DNA of 35,478 bases from Candidatus Peribacteria bacterium RIFCSPHIGHO2_01_FULL_55_13. GTDB lineage: Bacteria; Patescibacteriota; Gracilibacteria; Peribacterales; Peribacteraceae. The notes below the pieces were generated by a model. It had not been told where the DNA came from. It ran no database searches and saw only the letters and a list, made by a program, of their open reading frames with translations. A program made the position numbers and the translations under genes. The DNA lies in NCBI GenBank assembly GCA_001788925.1, contig MFXS01000022.1:5654-41131 (forward strand). The letters run 5' to 3'. The number at the start of each line of letters is the position of its first letter. Within the stretch, counting starts at the first letter, position 1. Shown here piece after piece: positions 17,338 through 26,313 of the stretch.

Positions 17338-20300
17338 TTATCCCTGAATCGGATTTCCCGCTGAGGTGCGTCCGTCAAAGTAATATTGCTCCGCTTTCCA
17401 CCAATCTTGGCCTGCGCTCTCTCCTTCCGTGTACTTGGACTTCGTCGGATTGACGTAAAAAATCCCCTCAAACTCTTCGTTGCACTCGGCAAGTGGGGAC
17501 GTGCCGGAGTTTATTTTCTGTGGTGTGAAGAGAGATGCAATCGGATGACTGGGATTATCTTTTGCATTTTGCAACAGCTCTGAAAATAGAGTGACGGCGA
17601 ATCCGTGCTCCCTCCAGGCATCAAGTAGCTCATCTTTTACTTCGTTTGTCATAGACACGAAGTATTTTTGCTCCAGTAGCGCGCGCAATGATTCAATATC
17701 GTTCCCTTCATAGTTTTCCGGCACTTGGATACTGAATGTTTTTTGTGCCGTGAGCGCATTCCTGGCATCCCCAAACATGCTGCTGTGGAAGGCATAGGAA
17801 GAATCCGCCACACTGGCGAAATTGACTTTTGAATTGTCATATTTGTCTGCGAGCACAATGTTGTCTTCTGCCGGATCAAGCGCAACTATTGTCCGTAGTC
17901 CGCCCGGCAAATGTGCACCGATTTCATATACCACGTAGGAACCCCAGCTGTGACCTACGCCACTGATATTTGCACTGGGTATTTCCATTGATTGCAGCTG
18001 ATTTGCTGCCCACGCTCCAACAGACTCAATCCATTTGGATCCATCCAGGCTTATTTTGGTCATATTATCCTTTGCAGACGCTGCCCAGTTCAGAGTTACT
18101 AACTGTACGTTATTTGAAAGCAGGCTCTGTTCCAGCTCAGACATTTGGTCAGAATTTTCATTGTCGTTTCTTCCATGGACTCCCACCCAGACGGGAAGAG
18201 AAGGGTTGAGTGCGGAAATGGCATCATTGCCTTCGGTGGCCTTATAGTCAGTTTTCCTTTGACCCGATGGATCAAACTCCGCCACTCTCAAACTCACTTC
18301 CTTCACCTCACTCTCGCCGGGAAGACTTACTCTCCCCACAATCTCCCGCATATTCCACGGCCGCACGTCCATATGGAGCGGAAATTCCAGTGGGCGCGAA
18401 CGCAGGTCATTGCCATGAGGCATCACTCCATAGTTCGTTTTATCGGAAACAGTCACTTCATATGTTCCCGGCGTGAGCTTCAGACTAGTGGAGCCTGCTG
18501 AGGAGTTGCCGTGATCGGAGGAATAGCCGCCTGCAGGAAGGTCGCCCCCAGAAATCGTGAGCGATACGGCTCTCCCTGGGACGCTATTCACCCAGAAGTT
18601 CGCCATCACCTCACGATCCAGGGCGAAGCGCATCGTCTGGCTGCTTTCCGCAGGCACGCGTATGGATTCCGATCCGATAAGTTCGCCGTTTTTGATTACG
18701 ACAGTCGCACCGGGCGCCGCCTCATGACTAAAGCTCGATTTCCCCAAGACCTCCGAATCCGGAGTCCCCGCTTCCGCATGATTCTCCCGTGACACCACCT
18801 GGAGATACGGCACCCTTGCCTCCGCATAAATCTCCTGCAGACTGAACGGTGATTTTGCCACGGCAGCTTCAAATTCCCGCCGCACTTCGGCGCCAAGATT
18901 TTGGATTTTTGGAGCCGTCTTCACCATAGCTTCTTTCAGCCGATCTTTATTGACCTCGACTTGCCTGCTTTCCTTCGGGTCCTTTTCTTTCCGCGGCGTA
19001 TCCCCCAGATGCGTATCTTCCCAGTTCTGCCTCTCCACAGCCTTCTGGTTCTCAATGAGCCGGTCGATATTTCCATTCAGAAGCCTCTGACTCTCTGCCA
19101 GCACCGCTTGCTTGTTGGGGACGTATACCTGGAAATCACGGGCGAGTTCACCGATGTACCGGCCGCGCGTGCGGGTGCCAAGAACGAAATCGAGCATTTC
19201 CATGGCGTGCTGCGTCGGCTCACCTTTGAGGTCGGCGATGTGGTATTCCATGCCCCTTTGCAGGGCATCCCCCACGACGTCCTGGTATACGCCGAGCAGA
19301 CGGCCGAGTTCCGTGCGGATGTCGCTATCCACCCGATGGTTTCCACCGCCGTAAGCGGGATTGCGGAGCGGGAGGGCATTTTGCATTTCCGTCGAAATGA
19401 AGAATCGAGACTCGAGAAAGAGGCGGCTGCGTTCGAAGCTTGCAAGCGGAGCCCCATACTGTACGTTTTTGATGAGCGCGAGCCGTGGATCATCCTTCTC
19501 TATCCCCGCTTTTTTCTGCGTGGTGGAGGCCTCCACAGGGTTTGCGTGGCGGATCTCCATGGAGCCGATATCGACCTGGTAGACACTGGATGCATCCACC
19601 CTCCGCGCCACGTATTTCTTTTCCTGTGCCGCGACGGGAAGCGCCCCCTGAATTTCCCCGATCACTGTGCCGTTCTGGGAAATCACAAAGCGTGCTTGCG
19701 ATCCACGGTCTTCCACGGTCACGTCATAGGTGACGCCGAGCGCGAGATGTTCTGTGAAGTTGAGAGGTTCGCCGATGTACCCCTGATGGGCGCCGGATGA
19801 ATACCAGAGGCTGGCGCTGTTGTAGGAAAGGTGGAACGACAGGCCTTCCTCATACTCGTTATCGAATCTGCCGCTCGAGACGCCGTCCGTGCGGGTAACA
19901 AACATGATGCCGCCCTTTTTGCCGTTCATGGTGAACTGCGTGTGCACCACCAAAGGATTTTGCTCCGTCGGCTCCATATCCATGCGGCTCACAAGTTGCT
20001 TGCGGTCGTTGATGGACAACGGCTCATCGGGGTTCGCGTCCTGCCAGAAGTCGCCGAATGTCCCGCCGCTTGCATCGGTGGAATACACCGTGTCATCCGC
20101 CTCTTCTTGCAGCGCGTCCTCTCTGTCGAGCAGCGACTGCAGAAAGGCCAGATCCGCAAACACCGCATCGACATGTTCCTCCGGCAAGGCCTCCTGCGGA
20201 CTTTGCGCCGTCGGTTTTTGAGCAGGTTCCATGCCATGACTGAGCGACGTGCCGCTGATATGGACCTGGTAGGCATCAGTTGTTTCCGTGCGCCGGAGCA

Positions 20301-20982
20301 CCGTTCTCGGCTCGCTCGCCGCACGCGGAATCGCTCCGCGGATATCGGCAAGCACCTTGTCCCCCTGAGAAAGGACCAGATGCGCTTCCGTGCCGCGGTC
20401 CTCCACCAAAAAGTCATAGGGCACTCCCAGCTGGAGGCGTTCGGGAAATTCCACCGGAATGCCGATCAACGCCCCGCCGACGGGATCGGAAAAATAGATA
20501 CATGCCACGTTGTATTCCGCCCGGAACGAGAGCCCATTTCTGAATTCATTATTGAAGCGCCCGCTCGTCACCCCATCCGTGCGGGTGATGAGGGTGATGC
20601 CGCTTTTCTTTCCTCCAAGCGTAAATTGCGTCTTAAAGATCACCGGTGACTCGGGAGTCGGCAGCACTTCGCCCCGGGAGATGGCTTGGACGCGATCATT
20701 GATCACGAGGTCCTTTCCTTCCGGGATGTCCTCCCAAAATTCCTGCTTTTGATCGGAGCTGAACACCTCGTGCGGTTGCATCTCTGCCTCTACCCGGCTG
20801 CCCTCGCCTTCCCCCTTCGCCCATTGGGCTTCGGGGGACAAGTCGGCGGACGGGTGGAGAAGATTCCGGACTTCTGCGGATGTATCATTCGTAGGGATAG
20901 TAGTAATCGCGGACATCAGATTGCGCGGTTCAAGTGATTCGAAGGAGCTGATTCTGGACAGGGAGGAGCGGCGGTGTGCCAT
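17338..20982 (-). CDS. Large secreted LEPR-XLL protein with duplicated beta domains and a C-terminal lipase-like alpha/beta-hydrolase
   Basis: A 1214-aa protein from the ATG at 20982; the frame is open to a TTG at 21114. The N-terminus holds SFESLEPRNLMSA (LEPR at 17-20), a match to the LEPR-XLL signature of large exported planctomycete proteins. Two homologous ~170-residue domains follow (about 76-260 and 305-470), sharing LVINDR / LSINDR, TQFTxxGKKxGI, TRTDGVxSGRFxNE and VEDRGxxAxxVxSQ, like concanavalin-type beta sandwiches. A helical region, then a beta domain (TSLKLTPGTYEVTVSD), precede a hydrolase with WVGVHGRNDN, nucleophile GHSWGS (S1012) and LDPA (D1036), as in pancreatic-type lipases. 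The catalytic histidine is not certain (candidate in SSYAFHSS). The inferred role is an extracellular esterase or lipase that binds polymer or surfaces. Confidence 0.8.
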   Translation of the reverse strand: MAHRRSSLSRISSFESLEPRNLMSAITTIPTNDTSAEVRNLLHPSADLSPEAQWAKGEGEGSRVEAEMQPHEVFSSDQKQEFWEDIPEGKDLVINDRVQAISRGEVLPTPESPVIFKTQFTLGGKKSGITLITRTDGVTSGRFNNEFRNGLSFRAEYNVACIYFSDPVGGALIGIPVEFPERLQLGVPYDFLVEDRGTEAHLVLSQGDKVLADIRGAIPRAASEPRTVLRRTETTDAYQVHISGTSLSHGMEPAQKPTAQSPQEALPEEHVDAVFADLAFLQSLLDREDALQEEADDTVYSTDASGGTFGDFWQDANPDEPLSINDRKQLVSRMDMEPTEQNPLVVHTQFTMNGKKGGIMFVTRTDGVSSGRFDNEYEEGLSFHLSYNSASLWYSSGAHQGYIGEPLNFTEHLALGVTYDVTVEDRGSQARFVISQNGTVIGEIQGALPVAAQEKKYVARRVDASSVYQVDIGSMEIRHANPVEASTTQKKAGIEKDDPRLALIKNVQYGAPLASFERSRLFLESRFFISTEMQNALPLRNPAYGGGNHRVDSDIRTELGRLLGVYQDVVGDALQRGMEYHIADLKGEPTQHAMEMLDFVLGTRTRGRYIGELARDFQVYVPNKQAVLAESQRLLNGNIDRLIENQKAVERQNWEDTHLGDTPRKEKDPKESRQVEVNKDRLKEAMVKTAPKIQNLGAEVRREFEAAVAKSPFSLQEIYAEARVPYLQVVSRENHAEAGTPDSEVLGKSSFSHEAAPGATVVIKNGELIGSESIRVPAESSQTMRFALDREVMANFWVNSVPGRAVSLTISGGDLPAGGYSSDHGNSSAGSTSLKLTPGTYEVTVSDKTNYGVMPHGNDLRSRPLEFPLHMDVRPWNMREIVGRVSLPGESEVKEVSLRVAEFDPSGQRKTDYKATEGNDAISALNPSLPVWVGVHGRNDNENSDQMSELEQSLLSNNVQLVTLNWAASAKDNMTKISLDGSKWIESVGAWAANQLQSMEIPSANISGVGHSWGSYVVYEIGAHLPGGLRTIVALDPAEDNIVLADKYDNSKVNFASVADSSYAFHSSMFGDARNALTAQKTFSIQVPENYEGNDIESLRALLEQKYFVSMTNEVKDELLDAWREHGFAVTLFSELLQNAKDNPSHPIASLFTPQKINSGTSPLAECNEEFEGIFYVNPTKSKYTEGESAGQDWWKAEQYYFDGRTSAGNPIQG

Positions 20983-21429
20983 GGCGAAGGGGGGAGGAAG
21001 TTCGCTCCCATTCCACGCGTGTCCAAGAGGGGTTGGCAGATGCTGGATGACACTTCTTTCTCTTAATGATGGATTTTTGTTTTCGTGTTGCGAAGGATCA
21101 GGTTCTCTTGGCAAAACGAACGCTGAACAATCTTTCTATGCAGAGAACCGAACGGATGGCGGGGGGATGCGTGAAAGAGGGGAAAGCTTTTTGGAGCTGT
21201 GGATGTGTGCTTGTCTTTGTATGGATATGGGTGTCTCCTGACGGTTTCCATTTCTATCTTCATCCCCAACTCATTTTACAAAGGAAGAGGCTCAAAATAC
21301 GGTGAGGATTGTAGAGGAAATTGAGCAGCGTTCGGATGATTCTGTTGCTTCAAAGCAGTACATTAATGGGTGGAGTGGTACTTGAAATGTGTTAAATAAA
21401 TGTTATAATAAATATAATCACCAATCCGT
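20983..21429. other. Intergenic region between the LEPR-XLL gene and the 534-aa gene
   Basis: The part up to 21114 is an N-terminal extension of the LEPR-XLL frame if a TTG start is used. Apart from the promoter at 21382-21409, I see no gene, RNA or clear repeat. Short frames on both strands here have no recognisable features. Confidence 0.5.
21382..21409 (+). promoter_or_regulatory. Strong promoter of the 534-aa gene
   Basis: TTGAAA, a 16-bp spacer and a perfect TATAAT, in very A+T-rich DNA. A second TATAAT (21413-21418) is 9 bp downstream and ends 11 nt before the ATG, so two start sites are possible, both with very short leaders. There is no Shine-Dalgarno sequence. Confidence 0.65.
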
Positions 21430-23034
21430 ATGAAACTCCCGGATATTGAATTGCGATCCAACGTGCAGCGTGAAATTGATCCCCTTGTACCTGAGAAGGG
21501 GGTCTTTTGGATCGATGCAGGACATCAACAGTATCGGAGAGTACTCATACCCGCTCAGAATCCCGCAATCGCCATCGGCAACATGCAATGCTGGAATGGA
21601 AGTGTCACTACATTCCAGCAATACAAGAAAAGAATGTGGCACGTACTCACAGGGGCACCGGACAATGTCACAGCTGGTCCCGGCAACGTCGATGTCGTGG
21701 AAGTTCCAGACACGAGAAAAAACATAGCCGTGCTCCTACAAAATGAAGAAGGAGAATGGCGCCAAAAACTGCATGAAGCCTCGGGGCAGTCCGTGGAACA
21801 CGCAGAAGAGATTGGAACAGGACTTTACTTGATACAGAATATCCAATGGGTAAGCCAGACGACAGCGAAAAAAATCAAAGCAGTGAGAATCTCTTTTCAT
21901 GAGCCAGATGAGACAAGATTTCCTACGCAGAACATTGATCAGCATCCTCTTCCCACAAGGATGCCCGAACCTGAAAAGGCAATTCTGCCTTATCCAGACG
22001 CTTTCTCCTTGGAGAGCAACGAGAGAGTACAAGAGATTTCAACGAATCCTCCAAGTCGCATCGTCCTTTCACCCAATCAGCAAGTGCTGCCACATCCCGA
22101 GAGAACGATTGAAGAAGAATGGACATTGATTAAGAATGTTATCGAACGAGCTCAAAGGGAACAATTGATTACAGAGAGAGTTGAAAATCCCGATGGGGCA
22201 AGAGCGGCAGTGATGCTGTTCTCTGAACATCCGCCTGAGGGGAGAGTCTTTGTGCCGAAGAGGGAAATGTTAGTTGAGCAAAGCCAACTCTTTCAATTTG
22301 TACACTTGCTTCATATTTCAGGCGCACAAAGCCCGCTATCTGTCGAGGGAATTGCGGACGGCGACGCAATCGTTGCTGAACGCAGAGTAGTTGCGGGGCA
22401 CGCTTCGGCTTATGGGAAGGATTGTCAGGCATTTCTTTATGAACACCCCGAGATACTTCAAAACCTGTTCATAGAGCTATGTCGAGAAGGTCATCCCGAA
22501 CGTGCATTCTTTTCGCGCTGGACGGCATATCCTCATCTCAGTTGCGGGTACACTCCGCAAGTCGAAAAAAAACTGCGGGAACTGCTCGAGCACACAATGA
22601 GACAAGAGCGTGAACTTGCGAGAAAATACAATCTTCCGACCGAATCATTTCAAATGACGGTATTTCCCATGAAGGAAGGAAAAGACTTCTATCTAAAAAT
22701 CAATGGCAGAAAATTTCTCGTTGATGACATTGAGCGTGATTGTCGCGCCTTCATCTCTCGATTTTTGCCGACAGCACAGGAGTTGCTAAAAGAGCGCGAA
22801 GAAGAGCAGGTGGAGTATATGTGCGGAGCACACGCCAACGTAGTCCCTATTGCATGGGCAGGTGCTGCCCATGAGCTAAGTATTACAGAATGGTGCCGTG
22901 GAAAAAATATGCGCTTGCATATTATCAAAGCAGTGGGCGGAAGTGATTTTTCAGAACGTCAGGTAGATGACCTCTTCACTCTCGCAAAGGCCACGCTGGA
23001 TCTCACACGAAGAGCACGGGAATCCTGCCGATAG
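21430..23034 (+). CDS. Conserved-looking hypothetical protein, 534 aa
   Basis: I do not recognise this protein. It has no signal peptide or membrane span, so it is probably cytoplasmic. A proline- and charge-rich linker (about 165-225) separates an N-terminal domain, rich in aromatic residues and glycines (residues 1-155), from a helical C-terminal domain. Notable segments are IADGDAIVAERRVVAGHASAYG (about 309-330), the long charged helix at 375-400, FYLKINGRKFLVDDIERDCRAFI and EYMCGAHANVVPIAWAGAAHELSITEWCRG. Codon use is like its neighbours. The strong short-leader promoter implies substantial expression. It ends divergently from nothing obvious; the amidase gene downstream is on the other strand. 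Confidence 0.7.
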   Translation: MKLPDIELRSNVQREIDPLVPEKGVFWIDAGHQQYRRVLIPAQNPAIAIGNMQCWNGSVTTFQQYKKRMWHVLTGAPDNVTAGPGNVDVVEVPDTRKNIAVLLQNEEGEWRQKLHEASGQSVEHAEEIGTGLYLIQNIQWVSQTTAKKIKAVRISFHEPDETRFPTQNIDQHPLPTRMPEPEKAILPYPDAFSLESNERVQEISTNPPSRIVLSPNQQVLPHPERTIEEEWTLIKNVIERAQREQLITERVENPDGARAAVMLFSEHPPEGRVFVPKREMLVEQSQLFQFVHLLHISGAQSPLSVEGIADGDAIVAERRVVAGHASAYGKDCQAFLYEHPEILQNLFIELCREGHPERAFFSRWTAYPHLSCGYTPQVEKKLRELLEHTMRQERELARKYNLPTESFQMTVFPMKEGKDFYLKINGRKFLVDDIERDCRAFISRFLPTAQELLKEREEEQVEYMCGAHANVVPIAWAGAAHELSITEWCRGKNMRLHIIKAVGGSDFSERQVDDLFTLAKATLDLTRRARESCR

Positions 23035-23062
23035 CAATAGGCCAGCTATACCGCCCTCTTCC

Positions 23063-23170
23063 TCACTTCTTCATCCGCTTCGCTCTGCTCCTTTTCCTCA
23101 TGATACGTCCTTCCCACACATTGCTATTTTCCGTCCGTCCTGCAGCGATATTATCCATCGTCGTGAACAT
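23063..23170 (-). CDS. Candidate 35-aa basic small protein
   Basis: An ATG lies 16 nt beyond the stop of the amidase gene, in the same direction. The 35-residue product ends in a strongly basic helix (IMRKRSRAKRMKK). The frame is short enough to arise by chance, and it could equally be 3' untranslated sequence or a decayed gene end. Confidence 0.25.
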   Translation of the reverse strand: MFTTMDNIAAGRTENSNVWEGRIMRKRSRAKRMKK

Positions 23171-23186
23171 GCTGTGATCCTGGTTG

Positions 23187-24065
23187 TTATAGCGGTTGGG
23201 TGAGGGGGGAGTACATCTCCGGTCTCCTCTCCTGCAAAAATCTCCACGACTCCTGCATCTTCTTCGGATAACTCAGATCGCATTCCGCAATCAACACTTT
23301 TTCCGTATCGTCTCCTTTAACCAGCATGTTCGCTCCCGGATCAGCGATGAACGAACCCCCCCAGAAGTGCATCTCCCCTTCGTCCCCGACGCGGTTGATG
23401 GCGGCGATGTAGACGGAGTTGGCGGCAGCGTGACCCACTTGGGCGGCGGTCCACATGTTGTCCCAGTTCTCCGGAATAGCGCTGTCCACCGGCGCGATCG
23501 TTGGTGAGGTGGCGATGGCCGTGGGGTAGAAGATGATTTCGGCTCCGGCCAGGGCTGCAAGGCGTGCGGCTTCGGGGAACCACTGGTCGTAGCAGATGAG
23601 GACTGCGATCGCGCCGTAGGGTGTTGCAAAGACGCGGACGCCCGTGTCGCCGGGAGTGAAGTAATCCTGCTCGTAGAAGGCGGGATCGTGCGGGATGTGG
23701 GTCTTGCGGTAGGTGCCCAAGGTCTTGCCATCCGGCCCGAAGACGCAGGCGGTGTTGTAGTGTTTGCCATCAGAGGCCTTTTCGAAGATCGATCCGCCAA
23801 CGAGGACGATCTGGTACTTTTTCGCGAGCTCCGAGAGGCGCTTGGTTGTCGGGCCGGGGATGGCTTCCGCGAAACTGGCGAAGGCCCGGGGGTCACTCGG
23901 AATTTGGCAGAAGTAGGGGGAGCCAAAGAGCTCCGGGAGCGCGACGATCTTCGCGCCTTTTTTCACGGCCTCTGCGGTCATCGTCTCGGCTTTCTTGAGA
24001 TTTGCTTCCAGCGTGTCTTCCATGGACATCTGGACGAGGCCGACGTGTACAACGCGTTTTTCCAT
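23187..24065 (-). CDS. aguB: N-carbamoylputrescine amidase
   Basis: A nitrilase-superfamily enzyme that converts N-carbamoylputrescine to putrescine, CO2 and ammonia. The 292-aa length is typical of AguB. The catalytic triad is visible as E45 (LPELFGSPYF), K121 (YRKTHIPHDPAFYEQDYFTPG) and C158 (LICYDQWFPEAAR). The long stretch after K121 and the ending SWRFLQERRPEMYSPLT match AguB more than other nitrilases. It is divergent from the deoxyhypusine-synthase-like gene, 139 bp away, and works with agmatine deiminase at 14.6 kb. A CACAAT box ends 6 nt before the ATG. Confidence 0.93.
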   Translation of the reverse strand: MEKRVVHVGLVQMSMEDTLEANLKKAETMTAEAVKKGAKIVALPELFGSPYFCQIPSDPRAFASFAEAIPGPTTKRLSELAKKYQIVLVGGSIFEKASDGKHYNTACVFGPDGKTLGTYRKTHIPHDPAFYEQDYFTPGDTGVRVFATPYGAIAVLICYDQWFPEAARLAALAGAEIIFYPTAIATSPTIAPVDSAIPENWDNMWTAAQVGHAAANSVYIAAINRVGDEGEMHFWGGSFIADPGANMLVKGDDTEKVLIAECDLSYPKKMQESWRFLQERRPEMYSPLTQPL

Positions 24066-24131
24066 GCGCTAATTGTGAGGCGTCCTGTTGTAGCGCACAA
24101 GAAATATCATCGGCGACCCCCTCCTCCTAGT

Positions 24132-24150
24132 CTCCTCCCACCGGGAGGAG
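24132..24150. repeat. Perfect 8-bp stem-loop, possible intergenic palindromic repeat
   Basis: CTCCTCCC-ACC-GGGAGGAG lies in the divergent gap between the amidase and deoxyhypusine-synthase-like genes. On the minus strand it continues into a purine-rich CTAGGAGGAGGGGG. This resembles the widely dispersed C/T-rich palindromic intergenic repeats of bacteria, but only one copy is visible here. Confidence 0.4.
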
Positions 24151-24204
24151 GAACCCGCAGGGCATTTTCTGGAAATGTGCGCTGCATCTCGATAGCATGA
24201 GGGC

Positions 24205-25308
24205 ATGCAGAAAAAATTCACCAAGCTCTCGCCGAGTCTGAAAAAGTACATCGTGGAGGAAGAAGGCCGCGCGCACGGCACGGGGCCCATCACGGAGCTC
24301 GTGAAGGGCAGCAAGACTCCCATCTCCACATTCGGGGAACTCACTCTCAAGCACTGTAACGGTGGCTCCACCATGCAGGCTGCCCTGTGGCTGAAAGATC
24401 ATCTGAAGAACGGCGGCAAGCTGGTCGTGACGATCGCGGGAGCCCTGAGCTCCTTCCAGGTCGGCGTGACGCTCGCCGAGCTTATTCGCAAAGGAAAAGT
24501 TCACCTGGTCTCGGCAACAGCCGCGAACCACGAGGAGTCCTACTACCGCTACGTCGCCCATTCGCACTACGCCTATATCCCCCGCTACACCGAGCTCACT
24601 CCTGAGCAGGAGGCGGAACTGCGCGATGCGGGCTTGCGTCGTATCACCGATACGTTCCTTCCCGAGGATGAAAGTGTACGCATCATGGAGCCGCATCTTC
24701 TGCAGATGTGGAAGGAGGCTCAGAAGCAGGGGGAGCGATACTTCCCGCACGAGTATTTCCGTCGTCTCTTTGCCGAGGGTCTCATCAAGCCCGATCCCAA
24801 AGCCAACCCGGCCGACTGCTGGGCATACGCGGCCTATGAAAAGAACATCCCGATCGTGATTCCGGGCTTTGAGGATTCCACGATGGGCAATATCTTCGCG
24901 AGCTACACCTACAGCGGGAAACACCGGAAAGATCAGAGCGTCGTCCTTGATCCCACCATCATGAAAGGGGGACTCGAGTACTTCACATGGCTTTATGACT
25001 GGTACATGGAGGAATCCAAGGACAGTCCCATCGCCTTCCTTCAGCTCGGCGGCGGCATCGCGGCGGATTTCCCGATCTGCGTCGTCCCGTCTCTGAAGCA
25101 CGATCTCCAGCTCCATGGAAAGATCCGCGACTGGGCGGGGTTCATCGAAATCGGTTCCTCGCCGATGTCCTACGGTTCGTACTCCGGTGCGGGCGGCAAA
25201 GAGAAGATCACGTGGGACAAGCTTGCGACCACGAGCTACTATCAGATCATCCAGAGCGACGTGACTGTTGCATTTCCTTGGATAGCGGCGGTGCTGCTCG
25301 ATCTCTAA
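24205..25308 (+). CDS. Deoxyhypusine-synthase-like aminobutyltransferase
   Basis: A 367-aa protein close to the full length of eukaryotic deoxyhypusine synthase. It keeps the NAD-binding fold features (TIAGALSSFQVGVTLAELI, IPIVIPGFEDSTMGN, LQLGGGI). It also keeps the active-site spacing E333-x3-W337-x-K339 (EKITWDKL), equivalent to human E323, W327 and the imine-forming K329. The human motif GGGIVKHH reads GGGIAADF here, so the histidine pair is lost. Bacteria have no eIF5A, so the acceptor must differ. Putrescine (giving homospermidine) or another amine is the natural inference, because putrescine is the product of the neighbouring pathway. A TAGCAT box ends 6 nt before the ATG. Confidence 0.88.
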   Translation: MQKKFTKLSPSLKKYIVEEEGRAHGTGPITELVKGSKTPISTFGELTLKHCNGGSTMQAALWLKDHLKNGGKLVVTIAGALSSFQVGVTLAELIRKGKVHLVSATAANHEESYYRYVAHSHYAYIPRYTELTPEQEAELRDAGLRRITDTFLPEDESVRIMEPHLLQMWKEAQKQGERYFPHEYFRRLFAEGLIKPDPKANPADCWAYAAYEKNIPIVIPGFEDSTMGNIFASYTYSGKHRKDQSVVLDPTIMKGGLEYFTWLYDWYMEESKDSPIAFLQLGGGIAADFPICVVPSLKHDLQLHGKIRDWAGFIEIGSSPMSYGSYSGAGGKEKITWDKLATTSYYQIIQSDVTVAFPWIAAVLLDL

Positions 25309-25428
25309 GGACCGCACACGGCGGGCGACTCGGGTGGAGGCTGTAGAATCTCTATGTATGGCTTCAGAGAGGGCTACAATGGAATCGCGTATTCCTGTAT
25401 ACTGGCAGTGTATCTACACAAACATACG

Positions 25429-26238
25429 ATGTTAGAAGGCCAATCAGAGGGCACCGACGATCATGCGAGTATTCATGATTCCCTCTCGAAATTAGGTATG
25501 CCCGTCCATGATCTCGAGCAGTTAGGATGGCGGCCGGGTACGCCCTTGTGCATTCTTAATGATACGACCAAACAAGCTGCTTCCGGCTACCTTGTGGGTA
25601 ATCTCACATTCGGAGGCTCTGTTGCGCTGAAAGGGGAATCGGCTGCTTCCGATCCCGTGACGATCATTCCCTCACTTGATCTTACATGGCGTCATCGGGA
25701 AAACATAAATGAGGTTGTCGCCTTTGATGACGATGGTAACTACTACATCTGTGTGCGTATTGATGCGGCAGATGTTGATCCCAAAACACTGGAGACCTAT
25801 GTTCCATCCGTACCATCGCACGAACCGAAAATGCTGGAAGCACAAGATCCTTTCGACATGAAGACTATGCAGTTCTTCACAGAAAATGAGACGATCTTCC
25901 TGCGATTAATGCATCAGGCAGCCACCGAAGCATTAGCTTTTCGTGAGCAATATTCAGGAAAAGACTTACCTACACCTATTGCCGATTTCCTCCCGCCAAC
26001 TCTCGAATGGGCGACACGGCCGCGAGAAGAAAGATTGGAACAAGGTAATCCAATGCCTACGGCGATTACGAATCAGTTCAGACCAGATGCACTTGCCCAA
26101 CAGGAAACAGGTGCGATTGTCTTTGTTGCCTTTGCGCGCATTCCGCAGCGTGCGGGGGATGTCCAGCAGGCACTTCTCGAACAAGGGAAAACGACGCATA
26201 CGCTCGTCGGGAGATTAATGAATTTGTGGAAGAGATGA
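25429..26238 (+). CDS. Hypothetical cytoplasmic protein, 269 aa
   Basis: I do not recognise it. The frame is open from 25354, but the ATG at 25429 is preferred because a TATACT box (25398-25403) lies inside the upstream part. There is no signal peptide or membrane span. The N-terminal ~110 residues are beta-rich with many aspartates (LGWRPGTPLCILND, EVVAFDDDGNYYICVRID). The C-terminal part is helical (TIFLRLMHQAATEALAFREQ) and ends with IVFVAFARIPQRAGDVQQALLEQG. It sits between two polyamine genes in the same direction, but nothing in its sequence links it to that pathway. Confidence 0.65.
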   Translation: MLEGQSEGTDDHASIHDSLSKLGMPVHDLEQLGWRPGTPLCILNDTTKQAASGYLVGNLTFGGSVALKGESAASDPVTIIPSLDLTWRHRENINEVVAFDDDGNYYICVRIDAADVDPKTLETYVPSVPSHEPKMLEAQDPFDMKTMQFFTENETIFLRLMHQAATEALAFREQYSGKDLPTPIADFLPPTLEWATRPREERLEQGNPMPTAITNQFRPDALAQQETGAIVFVAFARIPQRAGDVQQALLEQGKTTHTLVGRLMNLWKR

Positions 26239-26253
26239 GGTGCCAGAAAATTC

Positions 26254-26281
26254 TTGCAATCGTAGACAGCTGTCGTACACT
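26254..26281 (+). promoter_or_regulatory. Probable promoter of the PLP decarboxylase gene
   Basis: TTGCAA, a 16-bp spacer and TACACT, with a predicted leader of about 26 nt. Confidence 0.4.
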
Positions 26282-26313
26282 TTCGGCCTGTTACTTATGC
26301 GAAAGCTCGCGAA

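Noticed and set aside
18901-19800. A 299-codon open frame on the plus strand
   Set aside because: It lies antisense within the LEPR-XLL gene, whose duplicated domains support the minus-strand frame.
24127-25317. A 396-codon open frame on the minus strand
   Set aside because: It is the antisense of the deoxyhypusine-synthase-like gene, which has clear active-site motifs; the antisense product has none.
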